Shown piece after piece: positions 1 to 10,825 of a DNA stretch of 64,000 nucleotides. The DNA lies in NCBI GenBank assembly GCA_001970955.1, contig MPUH01000017.1, positions 62,001-126,000 on the forward strand, given 5' to 3'. Each line of letters begins with the position of its first letter. The first letter of the stretch is position 1. Below the pieces are notes generated by a model. That model ran no database searches. It saw nothing but the letters and a program-made list of their open reading frames with translations, and was not told where the DNA came from. The translations under genes and the position numbers were made by a program. This DNA is from Stentor coeruleus. Lineage: Eukaryota; Ciliophora; Heterotrichea; Heterotrichida; Stentoridae.

Positions 1-367
1 AGTTAAAAATAAACAAGTCACTTGCCCCAACAGCTAAAAGATTTGGTTTACTAGGACAGAATTGCAAATTGGTTATCGGCACGTTGTCGAGAATTTTGTC
101 TTCTTTGATTAGCGATTTACTTGGATCTGATAAAAGTTGAGATTTTTTCCAGAAAGATATTGAACCAGTATGAGACCCTGAGGCTAAAATTACTTCTGGG
201 GTTTTAGACCATTCGAGACAAGTAATTCCTGAGCGTGGAGTCAATGATTGGATTTGAGTGAATGATGAAGTTTGGAGAAGGTGAAGAGAAAGCGTATCTG
301 AACCTAATGCTAAAAGATTGTCGTCCCATGCCATACACCCTTTGGTTGAGAGATGAACTGAGAACAT
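1..367 (-). CDS. WD40 protein, Sec31-like (5' part, runs off the window)
   Basis: Only the first 122 codons lie in the window; the gene continues to the left. The start is the first in-frame ATG (complement of 365-367); a second in-frame Met follows 11 codons later. The translation reads as two WD40 blades: a short one around DNLLALGSDTLSLHLL, then LEWSKTPEVILASGSHTGSI followed by FCPSKPNLLAVGAS. Spacing and wording resemble the N-terminal propeller of Sec31, the outer-cage subunit of COPII vesicles at ER exit sites (for example the LxW...LIAGGxxGxI...NLVASG pattern of Sec31). The WD40 fold is clear. The Sec31 assignment is by eye and would need the alpha-solenoid and proline-rich C-terminus, which lie outside the window. 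Confidence 0.6.
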   Translation of the reverse strand, partial: MFSVHLSTKGCMAWDDNLLALGSDTLSLHLLQTSSFTQIQSLTPRSGITCLEWSKTPEVILASGSHTGSISFWKKSQLLSDPSKSLIKEDKILDNVPITNLQFCPSKPNLLAVGASDLFIFN

Positions 368-848
368 ATTTATAATAAAGGTTTTTGTAATTATTTTTTT
401 ATGTTTAGAATTGATTAGTAGGTAATAGGTTAAGTTTATGTTGAATAAAAGGTTTAAATGATTATTTTTTTTATGTTTAGAATTGATTGGTAGGTAATAG
501 GTTAAGTTTATGCTGAATTAGGTTTAATAAATTATTTTAAAAGATAGTAAATCGGATATGTATAATTATGTTATAAAGTGATATTGTTAGTGTATACTTT
601 TAAAGAAAACTTGAAAATTATTTAAGGTTTTTGAGACTCTTAAAATCCATTTCACTTAAATTCTTATAATATGCAAACCAAATAATATTCATTATAAATT
701 TATTAATCTAAACTTCTATTATATCAATTTACTACATGACCCAATCTAATTATCTTTTTCAAAAATATCATAAAAAATCAATAAAACAAATCTTTATTTC
801 CAACATAACTATTATTGGTTTACATTATAAAATTAGTGATAATAAAAA
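368..848. other. Intergenic region with a short tandem repeat
   Basis: It separates the start of the Sec31-like gene (-) from the 3' end of the RCC1-like gene (-). It is very AT-rich and holds a two-copy 72-bp tandem repeat (391-518). I see no reading frame with coding character here. Confidence 0.7.
391..518. repeat. Two-copy tandem repeat, 72-bp period
   Basis: Positions 391-446 and 463-518 are nearly identical, sharing the block ATGTTTAGAATTGATT, with one or two substitutions. The repeat is noncoding and lies just upstream of the Sec31-like start codon. A simple local duplication is the likely origin. Confidence 0.8.
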
Positions 849-3299
849 CTACCTCTTTTTCCTTACACTTCTCATCTTTAGCCTACAAAAAACTTGTTTC
901 AAAATCTTCTTAGCAGTAAGTGTGAACTTATGCAGCCCCAAAGCAAAAATCTTAACTTTCCACGCTTCAATTTTCAGTTTATCACCAAAACTTTGACTAA
1001 CAATCAAATGAACAACTTCTAATTCTCTAATTCTCATAATGCGAAAGAACTTATATTCCTCAGCAATAATCGCTTTAATCAATTTTTCCTGTCTCAGTTT
1101 ATACAAATCCGGTCCTTTTCCTTTATTATTTCTCTTTTCTCTAATATTCTGCATTTTCATATTCTTCAACTTAGAATCATAAGCTTTTCTTAAATCATTA
1201 GGTTTCTTCAATTCTCTACGTGTTTTACTATAAATTTCAGCAAGATTTAAATGCATATTATGTCTTCGATCAGTTTCTGCTTTAATATCTTTAACATGAA
1301 TTTCTTGAAGATGTCGTTCTGGGATACCTAAACTAAGTTTTTTCCTATCTCTATTAGGTATCATCCTACCTTGATATGATTCATTAACAACATATCCAGA
1401 AAAATTAAACCCTTTATCAAAACTTTCAGCGAATAACTGATCAGTCCTTATAGAGTTTAATGAAGGGGTAAAACAACTAAGACCTCTAAAAAAGATTCTA
1501 AAACCTTTCATACCTTTAAGCAAACAACTTGTCCTATGTTTTTCAAATATTGATTGGAATACTATGCAGAATTTTACTAGAGATATTGCTTTATCTTGGC
1601 TTTTTTGAGGTCGATGAGCATATTTAGTTTTTCTATATTCGAGTCTTTGGGCTAGATAATTGTTAACTGATTTTATAGAATTTTTTGCAGGATTTTTAGA
1701 CATACATTCTCTTAAAAGTAAAGTAAAAATTGAGGCTTGTTTTTTGAGGAAAAGTTTACGTAATGTCCCTGTGATTACGAGAATACCACATTTCATGTTT
1801 GGAGAAACTTGGAATTTTTTATGGTTTTTCAGGATATGAAAAACTTTTGTTTTAAAGAGTTTTTCTAAATTTAAAGTCATAACTTTTAAAGATAAAGGCG
1901 CTTTGTAATGCTTTGCTAAATTGTCAAATGAAGATTTTAGTTGTTCTTCGTTTTTTATAGGGGATTTTTGGAATTTCGTTTTGATTTTATTCCAGGTTTC
2001 GGAGAGGCTTTCGATTACTATGCGGTTTAGTTTCCATACTATTGAGCTTGTAGCTTTGTTTTTTTTTATTGCTTTTTTGTACATGTATTCCATGTAAGCA
2101 CTTTTGCGAATGTTGTGGAAAATTTTGTCCTGGACTTTTATTAGTAGGTTGGCGATTCTTTCAGCTGCGTCGTTTTTGATGACAATAGAATGGTCAATGT
2201 TCAATGAAAACTCTTTCGACAAATCTCGGAAACTAGTCCTTTTAATCCCAGGCGACTGTTCAGGTGAATAAGTTGTTTTTTTCGGTACAGCAAGTATAAG
2301 TTCATGATTAACATTAAACAAAAATCTTCCAGCAGTTTCCTTACTAACTGTAGCATACATAGTCTTTCCATTAGAATCAAAAATATTTGTCTTGCCCATC
2401 TTATACGCTTTCCCATACAAAGTCCTTAAATCACAATCATTCGGGTCTGCAGACCCGAATCTCCACTCATAAAGGTAAAACGTATCTTTCTCAATACAAT
2501 AAATAGTATCCTGACAACAAGAAATCGCTTTAACTTTCTGATACATAGGGATTTTAATAATAATCTCACAATCATCATATAAAAAAACTTCTCCTGTTGA
2601 TGTTAAAGCAGCAACAAAATTATATCCTACAGTAAAGTCTGAAGTAAAATGATATTCCATTTCAGGAACAATACTCGGGTCTCTTTGTTTTACAACTCCA
2701 ATAGGACATCCTGAATTTTTCCCAATTTTCCCAAAAGTATATAAATGTCCTCCTCCTGTAGAAAATACCGTACATGTTTTCCCACATAAAACTTTTTTAG
2801 CCCAAAAAATACTAGCCGATGTTACAATTGTAGGATTTGAGTTTTTTTTACCAATTTGGCCACTTTTATTACTACCCCAAGTATAAAGTTTCCCTTCATT
2901 GTCTATTAATGCTGCATGTTCTGGTCCAAGACTACATGATACAGCAAAAGTTGTTGAAAAAGAAGGGATTAAAGTGGGTTCCGATATAGAAACTTGTCCT
3001 TGTATACCTAAAATCCCACATTCTAAAATATCATCGCCTTGAACTAGGACTTTACCATTATTATCGATCATAAGGACGACAGAAATGTTGCAAGCGATGT
3101 TTGTTATTTGTATTGATAGGTTAAATTTTGTAGGGTTTGGGTTTAGGGAATATACTTCATTGATATCACTTAAAATATATGCCTTGTCTTCTACAGAAAC
3201 ACAGTATTTTGTGTTGAAAGGGAGAGGATTGAGCTTTAGAGAGAGGTTTTCACTTGTTGATGGAGATGACCATGAGACTAAGTTATAAAGCTTTTCCAT
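849..3299 (-). CDS. RCC1-repeat protein with long basic helical C-terminus
   Basis: 816 residues in one exon. The N-terminal ~330 residues contain RCC1 beta-propeller blades. The clearest are residues ~119-150 (EHAALIDNEGKLYTWGSNKSGQIG, cut here to the typical A-x-x-G-x-L-Y-x-W-G-x-N-x-x-G-Q-x-G signature) and the next one (KKVLCGKTCTVFSTGGGHLYTFG). The remaining ~490 residues are lysine-rich and mostly helical, with no domain I recognise. RCC1 propellers serve as guanine-exchange factors or as scaffolds. Without an Ran-like context or a known C-terminal partner domain I do not assign a function. Fewer blades are obvious than the canonical seven, so the propeller may be divergent. Confidence 0.8.
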   Translation of the reverse strand: MEKLYNLVSWSSPSTSENLSLKLNPLPFNTKYCVSVEDKAYILSDINEVYSLNPNPTKFNLSIQITNIACNISVVLMIDNNGKVLVQGDDILECGILGIQGQVSISEPTLIPSFSTTFAVSCSLGPEHAALIDNEGKLYTWGSNKSGQIGKKNSNPTIVTSASIFWAKKVLCGKTCTVFSTGGGHLYTFGKIGKNSGCPIGVVKQRDPSIVPEMEYHFTSDFTVGYNFVAALTSTGEVFLYDDCEIIIKIPMYQKVKAISCCQDTIYCIEKDTFYLYEWRFGSADPNDCDLRTLYGKAYKMGKTNIFDSNGKTMYATVSKETAGRFLFNVNHELILAVPKKTTYSPEQSPGIKRTSFRDLSKEFSLNIDHSIVIKNDAAERIANLLIKVQDKIFHNIRKSAYMEYMYKKAIKKNKATSSIVWKLNRIVIESLSETWNKIKTKFQKSPIKNEEQLKSSFDNLAKHYKAPLSLKVMTLNLEKLFKTKVFHILKNHKKFQVSPNMKCGILVITGTLRKLFLKKQASIFTLLLRECMSKNPAKNSIKSVNNYLAQRLEYRKTKYAHRPQKSQDKAISLVKFCIVFQSIFEKHRTSCLLKGMKGFRIFFRGLSCFTPSLNSIRTDQLFAESFDKGFNFSGYVVNESYQGRMIPNRDRKKLSLGIPERHLQEIHVKDIKAETDRRHNMHLNLAEIYSKTRRELKKPNDLRKAYDSKLKNMKMQNIREKRNNKGKGPDLYKLRQEKLIKAIIAEEYKFFRIMRIRELEVVHLIVSQSFGDKLKIEAWKVKIFALGLHKFTLTAKKILKQVFCRLKMRSVRKKR

Positions 3300-4051
3300 T
3301 ATAATTTAATTATTGTTTGAAGTTAAAGGAAAATTGACAGATTATGGGGATTGGGGTGATGAAATTTGATGAAGATTTTGGGGAATTATATGGGTTTTGA
3401 GATAGAAGGGTATTTTTGGATGTTAAATGTAGGATATGAGAAAGGGGAAGAGAACTTTATTGATTGGTGAAATGAAGGAGTAAGGATAGAATTACGGTTT
3501 TTTAGAAGAGAAAAGAGAGTTTGTACTATTTAGAAATAGGATAATGAGTTTTTTATAGAGTTATAGGGGTTCTAGATTTGATTTTCATGATTACACTGGT
3601 TTATATCAAAATAAACTTTATCTAATCCCTAAAAGCAAAATACCCTAACAATAAAATTATTTAATATTCAAACTAACAAGATCTTCCCAGAAATTTAAAT
3701 AACCATCTTTACCCATAACATTTTTTTTACATAACATTATTAGTATTAGTTAGGAATTATCGCTTGACTATTGTCCAGCCCTTGCTAATTTTACATAGCA
3801 TAATTTCCAAAACCAATTCCATCATCCTAAATCCTCAACTTTATCTAAATTCATCATCAAAACTAATCATAAAAAAATTATTTTCCTTACAATTCCATTC
3901 TATAATTATATTCTACATTCTCTATAATCCTAATAATTCCCAAATATTCTAACCCCAAAACAAATTCTTCTCAAATATTAATGAAAAATCATTTCACCAT
4001 ATCTAAAAAAACTTTAACACCCAGTCACTACAATCAACATATATGAAAAGA
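3300..4051. other. Intergenic region, strand composition switches near 3600
   Basis: It lies between two minus-strand genes. The plus strand is G-rich and C-poor from 3300 to about 3590 (5' flank of the RCC1-like gene) and then C-rich and G-poor to 4051 (3' flank of the BAH-PHD gene). Short open frames here follow this composition and look spurious. Confidence 0.6.
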
Positions 4052-5455
4052 CTAATTAGACTTATTTAAACTAAACGTATTAATTCTGGATAATATCTTT
4101 GTACTCTGGCTTGGATTCAAATGTTGTGTTATTCTATCTCTGATTTTACAAAGTACCGCTTGTGAAGTCCATTCCTTAACAATCTCATGCAATTGTGAGT
4201 CGACATGTGCTCCAATAGAAACATCAGCAGACTCATAATTATTAGGATTAAACGGGTCATCATCATTATCATGTTTAAAATCATCCTTTTTCTTAGCCAA
4301 ACTATCTAAAATATCAGTTGTAAACTCATCAGATATGTTTTTATCATTTTTCTCAAACACCGCTTCACCTTTATGAGTTTTTACCATAAGTTTCTCAGAA
4401 GATTCAGGTAAAATCAACTGTTCTTTTGAATAAACCTTTTGTCTTTCTTGTCTGAAATTTTTAATCTCACTTGAAGCCATATCTTTAGACTCCATATTGC
4501 AAAGTTCCTTAGGTTTAATCAACCCTCTAACTATACTCCCACGGAAATCAGGGTTTTTTTCAGCTAAAAGATTGAAAACTAAAGATCTGATTTTTTTCGA
4601 ATATTCAGGAGATGAGGTTTTACTCCCTTTAGAAAAAAATATTGCAGCTTCGATACTTATAGATAAAGATTCAATTGCTTGCATTGATATGTCAAAAGGT
4701 TCAATACTTCTGATTTCTTCTATTGCTAATAAAAGGGCACATTTAATTTTCATAATAATTTGTTGTCGGGTATTAGCTTGAGTATTAAAAGAACTTTGTA
4801 TTGATATGTAATTCATATGAACACTTCTGATTTGATCTTTAAGATGTTTTTTCCTTTCAGTTGAGAGAGTTTTATATTTTTCTATGTCTAGAGGGAGAGG
4901 ATTGTTGTCATGTCTAGACAATTTTGGGGTTTTGGTAGGAGAGTCTAAGTCGTTAGGATCGGTTTGAGGCCTTTTTGATGGGAATTTACAGTCAGGGCAT
5001 GAGTTCCCAACACAGGTGTTGTGAAAAGTTACTCGGCATGAAGTGCAGGTAAAAAAACTCATTTCTGGATTGAGGTACTCTAGACACAAACAGATTTTCT
5101 GTAGCTCCGGGAAGAACTTTTTAGCTTGTTCATCATAAGTTTGCCTTATTAAAAAGCCTTTACTATTTCTGTAATCTTCAAGTGTACATAATGTAAAAGT
5201 GCTTTTCACTTGCTTAATAGGAACATCAATTATCTTTTGAGTCCTATATAGCTCACGGTCACCACAATACACATGTCTTCCACCTATATATTTTTTACCT
5301 TTAATATCATCAGGTTTAAGTAATTCTCTACACTTAATATAGATATTATTCTGTTCTATAACCTCACCATACTTATCTTGTGCATTATCAATACTATATT
5401 TAACGACAAGCTTAATCTGGTTTTCTTCGCCCATTAAAATAGTTTTATTAATCAT
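4052..5455 (-). CDS. BAH-PHD-TFIIS-middle domain chromatin protein
   Basis: 467 residues, one exon. Residues ~33-100 match a BAH domain (KYIGGRHVYCGDRELYRT, then a C-terminal beta segment). Residues 122-156 form a complete Cys4-His-Cys3 PHD finger: C122, C124, C137, C140, H145, C148, C153, C156. Residues ~230-340 match the TFIIS central domain (SLVFNLLAEKNPDFRGSIVR followed by MASSEIKNFRQE, the equivalent of the conserved MASxEMKxxRE). The tail is acidic. BAH and PHD modules read histone marks, and the TFIIS-middle fold binds RNA polymerase II in TFIIS, DIDO and PHF3 proteins. I infer a nuclear factor linking chromatin state to transcription elongation. The combination is recognisable but I cannot name an orthologue. 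Confidence 0.85.
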   Translation of the reverse strand: MINKTILMGEENQIKLVVKYSIDNAQDKYGEVIEQNNIYIKCRELLKPDDIKGKKYIGGRHVYCGDRELYRTQKIIDVPIKQVKSTFTLCTLEDYRNSKGFLIRQTYDEQAKKFFPELQKICLCLEYLNPEMSFFTCTSCRVTFHNTCVGNSCPDCKFPSKRPQTDPNDLDSPTKTPKLSRHDNNPLPLDIEKYKTLSTERKKHLKDQIRSVHMNYISIQSSFNTQANTRQQIIMKIKCALLLAIEEIRSIEPFDISMQAIESLSISIEAAIFFSKGSKTSSPEYSKKIRSLVFNLLAEKNPDFRGSIVRGLIKPKELCNMESKDMASSEIKNFRQERQKVYSKEQLILPESSEKLMVKTHKGEAVFEKNDKNISDEFTTDILDSLAKKKDDFKHDNDDDPFNPNNYESADVSIGAHVDSQLHEIVKEWTSQAVLCKIRDRITQHLNPSQSTKILSRINTFSLNKSN

Positions 5456-5929
5456 AGGGGCCTTTTTCTATATGTTTATCCATTAATCAATTTATATTTA
5501 TTTACTATATTCTGCTAAGAGTCTTTAAAGATTTTACAATATGAGGATGGTTTATGTGTATTAATATAAGATTTTTTTTTGGTATTGGAAAGAAAATTGT
5601 AGAAGCAGAAATTAATATTTTTAGTATTGGAAAGGATGATTATGTTATAAAAATATAATACATTAAGGTAATAAGCTGAAATTGTAAAATTTAAGTTTAA
5701 TTTAAGAGGATGATAAATTTTTAGTATTTTTGGATGGTTTAATCTTATGGGTAGATAATATTTTTGTAATAATTTCTTTTATTTATTGATTATTGTATAT
5801 AAAATTACTTTAACATATATATAGTTTGTCTTTATAATATAATCATACAAGAAAATAGAATATCAAATACTCGTTAAAAAAAAAAACAATAGCTAATCAT
5901 CTAAATTTTCAATAAATACCAGCCATATA
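5456..5929. other. Intergenic region between divergent genes
   Basis: It separates the start of the BAH-PHD gene (-) from the start of the C2H2 gene (+) and so should hold both promoters. It is AT-rich with A/T runs. No motif or additional frame could be supported. Confidence 0.6.
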
Positions 5930-6313
5930 ATGAAAATAAAAAGGTTCTATTGTTCAATAGAAGGTTGCAATAAGTCTTTCAGAAGCGAAGAAAAACTGAT
6001 TTCCCACGGACGCTATCATTCAAAACAAGAAGAATCCCAAGAAGATATGCTTTCTTTTCAATGCGACGTTTGCCAAGCCCAATTCCCGACAAAAAGATCA
6101 GTTTCTGCCCATAAACGCATCCACAAATCCTATGAAAAGTCTGCATATACAAAAAAAATTATAAGCACCTTAACTGCAAGACTTATACCTCAACAGAAAA
6201 ATGATTATCAAATACCCCAATCTCCTTTTTCATTACAAGAAATCAGCTTACCTCTAATAACCATACCAACACCAGCCATTCTACCTTCCTACAATTCTCT
6301 ATTTACAAAATAA
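5930..6313 (+). CDS. Small two-finger C2H2 zinc-finger protein
   Basis: 127 residues, one exon. Two canonical fingers are visible: C8-x4-C13-x12-H26-x3-H30 and C45-x2-C48-x12-H61-x3-H65, separated by a short acidic linker. Both fingers keep the hydrophobic core (F and L) of the classical fold. The C-terminal half is a Pro/Leu/Ile-rich tail without a known domain. A nucleic-acid-binding role is likely, but two fingers alone do not decide between DNA and RNA. The stop is only 49 bp before the start of the CCP5-like gene, so the terminator and promoter must be very compact. Confidence 0.8.
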   Translation: MKIKRFYCSIEGCNKSFRSEEKLISHGRYHSKQEESQEDMLSFQCDVCQAQFPTKRSVSAHKRIHKSYEKSAYTKKIISTLTARLIPQQKNDYQIPQSPFSLQEISLPLITIPTPAILPSYNSLFTK

Positions 6314-6362
6314 AATTACAAAATTCTTAATCTTTTATTTAAAATAATTACTAAATTTCAGA

Positions 6363-8078
6363 ATGGATCTTGAAAAACTACCTCATCAATGTTTGATAAA
6401 TGCTGAAGGACTTGTTTTTTTTAGTGACTTTGATTCAGGCAATCTAATTCGAGCAGTAAAAGTTGGCCACAACCAGGTAAAATATAAATAGTATGAGCTT
6501 TGGATAGCTCCAGATGCTATAAACAAAGGGCTTAATTATTATAGGATTTGGTTCTATTTCGGTATTAGGGGAATGAAAAAGGGTTCATATCGTTTTACTA
6601 TAATGAATGTAAGTAATTTCAAGCTTTTCACATCACCACTATATAAACCAGTTTGGAGAGCTGTGCCAGGATCATCTGAATGGCAGAGGGTTATTCAGAC
6701 TACAACTTTTACCAACAACTTTGCGAGTTCGTACAAGTTTTCATGGAATTTCGACTGTAACTTAGTAGATAATGAGATATTTTTCGCACTAGCACCACCT
6801 TATTCTTATGAGCATCTAATAAAAACTCTTGACCTATATGAAAGTTTATGTCCTAATGATTGTGTTTTTTATAGAGAAATTCTTGCTAAGAGTTTAGATG
6901 GCCGAAATGTTGAGATTCTTACAATATCAGCGAAGAAAAATTTTACTAACGAAAGAGAAGAAAAAGAACATGGTTTTTATCCAACTAATTATCCTAGATG
7001 TTTTAAATCTACAAAACCTATTGTATTTATAAGCTGTAGGGTACATCCAGGTGAAACCCCATCATCATTTATGCTTGATTCTATTATTCAAATGCTAATA
7101 TCTAAAGATCCAAGGGGTATGTCTTTAAGGAATAATTTTGTGTTCAAAATTGTCCCAATGTTAAATCCAGATGGTGTTGCCAGAGGACATTTCCGTGTGG
7201 ATCAAAATGGGATTAATTTAAATCGTTGTTATGCATCTCCAAGTATGTTAGATCAACCTAGTATTTATGCTACGAAATTGTATATAGAAAATACAATAGG
7301 CAATCGTGTATGTTTTTATTTAGACCTACACGCACATGGGTCAAGAAAAAGTTGTTTTGTTTTTGGGAATTGTCTTGATATGCCAAAACAAGCGGATAAT
7401 GAACTTTATGGGAAACTTTTGGAGATGAATTCACCTTTTTTTGATTATTTTGATAATGATTTTACTGAGAAAAACATGACGGCTAAGGACCCAAAAGATC
7501 ATCATTCTAAAGAAGGTAGTGGGAGGGTAGCTTTTTTTCGGAGTATTGGTTTGATTTATTGTTATACAGTTGAAGCTTCTTATTATATTCCTAAAGGTTT
7601 ACATGTTGTTGCCCCTTTGGTTAATATGAAAACAGGGAGGAAATGCCCTGAGACTATTGTTGTAGAGAGATATTTTGTCCAAGTGTATAATCGGCATATG
7701 TTTGTGGATATCGGGACATCAATTTTGACGTCGATTTTGGATATTTTCAAAGCTAACCCGCTTTCTAGGCTCCCAGCTACTGAGTATAAAACTGTTGATT
7801 CACTTAAAGAATATGTTGGGGCGTTTATTCAGTCGAGAAAACAATCAAAACTCAAGAAAAGCTTATCGAGATCTGAGCTTCCTAAGGTAAATACTGATAA
7901 GAAGTTTATGGATATTGCAAAAAAAAGCAGCAAACTACCAACTATGATGCTGAAAAACTCGGATAGGAATAATGAACTGACAAGAAATACTGTGTGTAGA
8001 TTCAAGTCTTCATATAAGTATAGTAGCAGGCCAAAGACTATTGATTTGAAATACAAAACACAGAAATGTATAGGATAA
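6363..8078 (+). CDS. Cytosolic carboxypeptidase, CCP5/AGBL5-type tubulin deglutamylase
   Basis: Two exons, 6363-6476 and 6492-8078, joined by a 15-nt intron (6477-6491, GTAAAATATAAATAG); the spliced protein has 566 residues. It is an M14 metallopeptidase of the CCP family. Zinc ligands are H223 and E226 (VHPGETPSSF) and H318 (DLHAHGS). The substrate-binding stretch NPDG...GINLNR and the catalytic glutamate E399 (YTVEASYY) are all present. The FTEKNMTAKDPKDHHSKEGS stretch matches the CCP5-specific block of AGBL5 rather than CCP1 or CCP6. The beta-rich N-domain typical of CCPs precedes it and needs the first exon. CCP5 removes branch-point glutamates from polyglutamylated tubulin, so a role on ciliary and cortical microtubules is expected. 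The final ~100 residues are a basic, low-complexity tail. Confidence 0.92.
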
Positions 8079-8770
8079 AGAGACAAGTAGTTGTTTAAAA
8101 GATTTTAATATAGATTACAATATAAAACTGAGATATTTTGAAGGAGTTTTGAGGATAGAGTCGATTAAATTTATAATTAGATATTGTTCGAATTTTTTAT
8201 TTTAGATGTAATTATTAGTTGGTATTTTGGTAATTTTTGAGAGATGGCTTTTGTATTGGAAGAAATTTTATTATTATGGTGGTTTGGTAGGAGATATAAT
8301 AAGTATGAATTACTTCAAAATGATAATGGCAAAGAAATAGGGAAAAATACAGGAAACTAAGAGAAAGGTTTATCTTTTATTAAAAATGAATTTAGAAAAG
8401 AACCTTATTGAGTATTGTGATATCAAAGAGAGGTAAAATAAAATCTAAAAAGAGAACCTCATCAAATAATATCATTTTTAAGATATCGATATAAAATTTA
8501 TTGGGTAAAAGAAAAATCATTAGCATCATATTATTGTGAATTTGCGAAGAGTTTATTCATATGGGTTGCTTTAAAGAAAACTTAAATAGTATTATTAAAT
8601 AATTTCTTTAAAATATTAGATATACTTGGTGATGAAAGTTAAACCCATCAATCATAATAAAAAACCATCAAAAATTTAATTATAAAAAACCACATGAAAA
8701 TTGAATCATCAAAAGTCTATGAAAATTTTAATCCAAAAATATTGACTGTAAATATTTTTGCTATCTCAGT
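8079..8770. other. Intergenic region between convergent genes
   Basis: It is G-rich and C-poor on the plus strand after the CCP5-like stop (8079 to ~8370), then C-rich and G-poor in the last ~130 bp before the 3' end of the minus-strand coiled-coil gene. No coding or RNA feature is seen. Confidence 0.6.
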
Positions 8771-9628
8771 TTAATCTTTTACAATCTTCTCATTGTTTTT
8801 AAAACTTATCAATGGTATGTTTTTAATACTTTGCGATCTTTTACATATCTTTTCTGCTCTAGTGCTCAATTCATTAGCTGAGTCTGGTGACACCAACATA
8901 TTTCGATTCTCCAGTCTTTTCAATAATTGCAGTTCCCTAATTTTGTATTCATTTATTTCATTATTACACTTGCTAATATAATCGCTTTTCACAGACAGTT
9001 CTTTTAGTAAACTTTCTATCGCATAATGCGTTTCATTATAAACAACTGTTTTTCTTACAAGAATCAATTCTTTTTTTAGATCCTCATTTTTCTTATAAAA
9101 CTCAATATTCTCAGCAGAAAGCAATTTAAGTTTTTGCATGAGTTTTTCATTTACTGCTTTGAAGTCATCTGAAGTCTTAAAATTCATCACAGTTAGATAT
9201 TTACTAAGCCCTTCAATAACTTTTTCAATAACCTTATCATATGGAGCTAAAGACTTGCAGATTTTTTTTAAAGTTTCTACATAGAATTTAAATTCTGATT
9301 TCAGTCTTTTTTCCTCATTCGGGACTTTTTCAAGGTTTTTCAGGAAATCCAACATCCTAGTCTCAATAACTTCATAGTTGTCATGCTCTAGGGTTAAATT
9401 AAAAGGTATTTTTTGCTTTTTTTTATGTTTTTCAATAATCAGTGATGGGGCTGAAGATGTGCTGCTTATCCAACTATGGGTTTGTAAAGGGTTTATATTT
9501 TTTGAAGCACGTTTTTTGACTATGAGTTGTCGGTTTTTGTTTTGCAAGTCCTGAAGTGGGGAATGTATAATTTTCCTGGTTATTTTTTCACTAGTAAATA
9601 CTCTTTTGTTTCTTCTTGGTATATCCAT
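8771..9628 (-). CDS. Coiled-coil protein of unknown function
   Basis: 285 residues, one exon. A basic N-terminal ~75 residues (MDIPRRNKRVF...) is followed by helical segments rich in Glu, Lys and Leu with heptad spacing at about residues 85-150 and 155-245. The C-terminus is again basic. Its length and layout resemble small cytoskeletal or centrosomal coiled-coil proteins, but no family signature is visible. The codon composition is clearly coding compared with both flanks. Confidence 0.65.
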   Translation of the reverse strand: MDIPRRNKRVFTSEKITRKIIHSPLQDLQNKNRQLIVKKRASKNINPLQTHSWISSTSSAPSLIIEKHKKKQKIPFNLTLEHDNYEVIETRMLDFLKNLEKVPNEEKRLKSEFKFYVETLKKICKSLAPYDKVIEKVIEGLSKYLTVMNFKTSDDFKAVNEKLMQKLKLLSAENIEFYKKNEDLKKELILVRKTVVYNETHYAIESLLKELSVKSDYISKCNNEINEYKIRELQLLKRLENRNMLVSPDSANELSTRAEKICKRSQSIKNIPLISFKNNEKIVKD

Positions 9629-10825
9629 GATTATTAAGATCTTATTGACAAATATAATGTTTGGTGGGTTATGCTTTAAAATATTTTGGATACTAATAAT
9701 AATTTTAAGAAGATTGTATGGGAAATTATGTATTTTATGATTGGATTAAGAATTGCAATTTTAGACATGGCTTTAATAGAGAGATGATGGGCTTTAATAA
9801 TTTTTAGCTATACAAAGTGGAGGAAATGATTGTTTCAGATGTTTATTATTGGGATTTTGAAAAAAAATTAGTTTTGGCTCATGGGAAAATTCTGAAGGAT
9901 GGGATGTTTTGATTGATGATGAAATTGTTGAATTGATTATGTAATTTGAGAATAAAGCTTTTTTTTATTTAGAAATTACTATTGTGTGATTATTGATATA
10001 GATATTAGTAAGGTTTAAGATGTTTATTATAGTATTATATGAGCTTATTTTTATGTGATATTGTATATGGGATAATAAGTAAGTATTTATTATAAAGTAT
10101 AGGGATTTGTGATTTTCTATTATAATGAGCTTTATTTTATTCGAATGATTTATAAGAGATCTGCTGATTATGAAGCAATATCTGAATGTGGATTTGACAA
10201 CTCAGTAAATAAAGTTGCTATTCAAAAAGCGGTTTTTATAATAAAAATTATGACTTATTTGCTTTGTATGAAATGATTAAATTTTAGGATTATGAGTGAG
10301 TTTTATGATGTAAGAATATATATAAATAGTATTTTTAACTAGAAATGCCCCGTGAATGATATAAAGCATTTTAATAGTAATAAAGATTATAAAAACAATT
10401 AAAAAACATAAAAACTACTTGTTTAGAACTACCCAAATTTTCTCTTCTACTTTTATATTACTGTAAATACAGCTACACAATAAAAAAACTTCCTAAGCTT
10501 AATAAAGTTAACCATCTCATCAAACATAAAAATAAGCCCAAGAATCAGCACATAAAAAATAAAAATCACAAAAAAACTTTTGCAAATCATCCATTTAATC
10601 ACAAAAAAAACCTCATCCTTTCCCAAATTTAAACCAAACATAAAATTTCCCTTCACTGTAAAAACCAATTATTCTCCTCAACATAAAATCCTATTCTAAA
10701 TCCTCATCTTCCACAAACTGTCTTACTTCTCTATTATATCCAACACAAATCTTATTTAAATAAAAAATCTACTTGAAACTTTATCATGCACAAAAAAATT
10801 TTAAGTGAAAATTAAACTCAAACTT
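9629..10825. other. 1.2-kb gene-poor stretch with weak coding-like fragments
   Basis: The plus strand is G-rich and C-poor to ~10340, then C-rich and G-poor, the pattern of a 5' flank followed by a 3' flank for minus-strand genes. Two plus-strand pieces read like protein: ~9826-9909 (EMIVSDVYYWDF...) and ~10133-10275 (KRSADYEAISECGFDNSVNK). Each ends at a stop, and no 15-nt intron joins them. They may be a decayed gene or chance. Confidence 0.4.

Noticed and set aside
736-996. An 86-codon plus-strand frame overlapping the 3' end of the RCC1-like gene.
   Set aside because: It is antisense to a well-supported coding region and is AT-biased without any domain, so I treat it as a shadow frame.
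3764-3952. A 62-codon plus-strand frame.
   Set aside because: It lies in a C-rich, G-poor 3' flank whose composition by itself favours stop-free reading; it has no domain and no typical 5' flank.
10453-10668. A 71-codon hydrophobic minus-strand frame.
   Set aside because: Its composition is the same as the surrounding 3' flank and its residues are simple Phe/Ile/Val runs.
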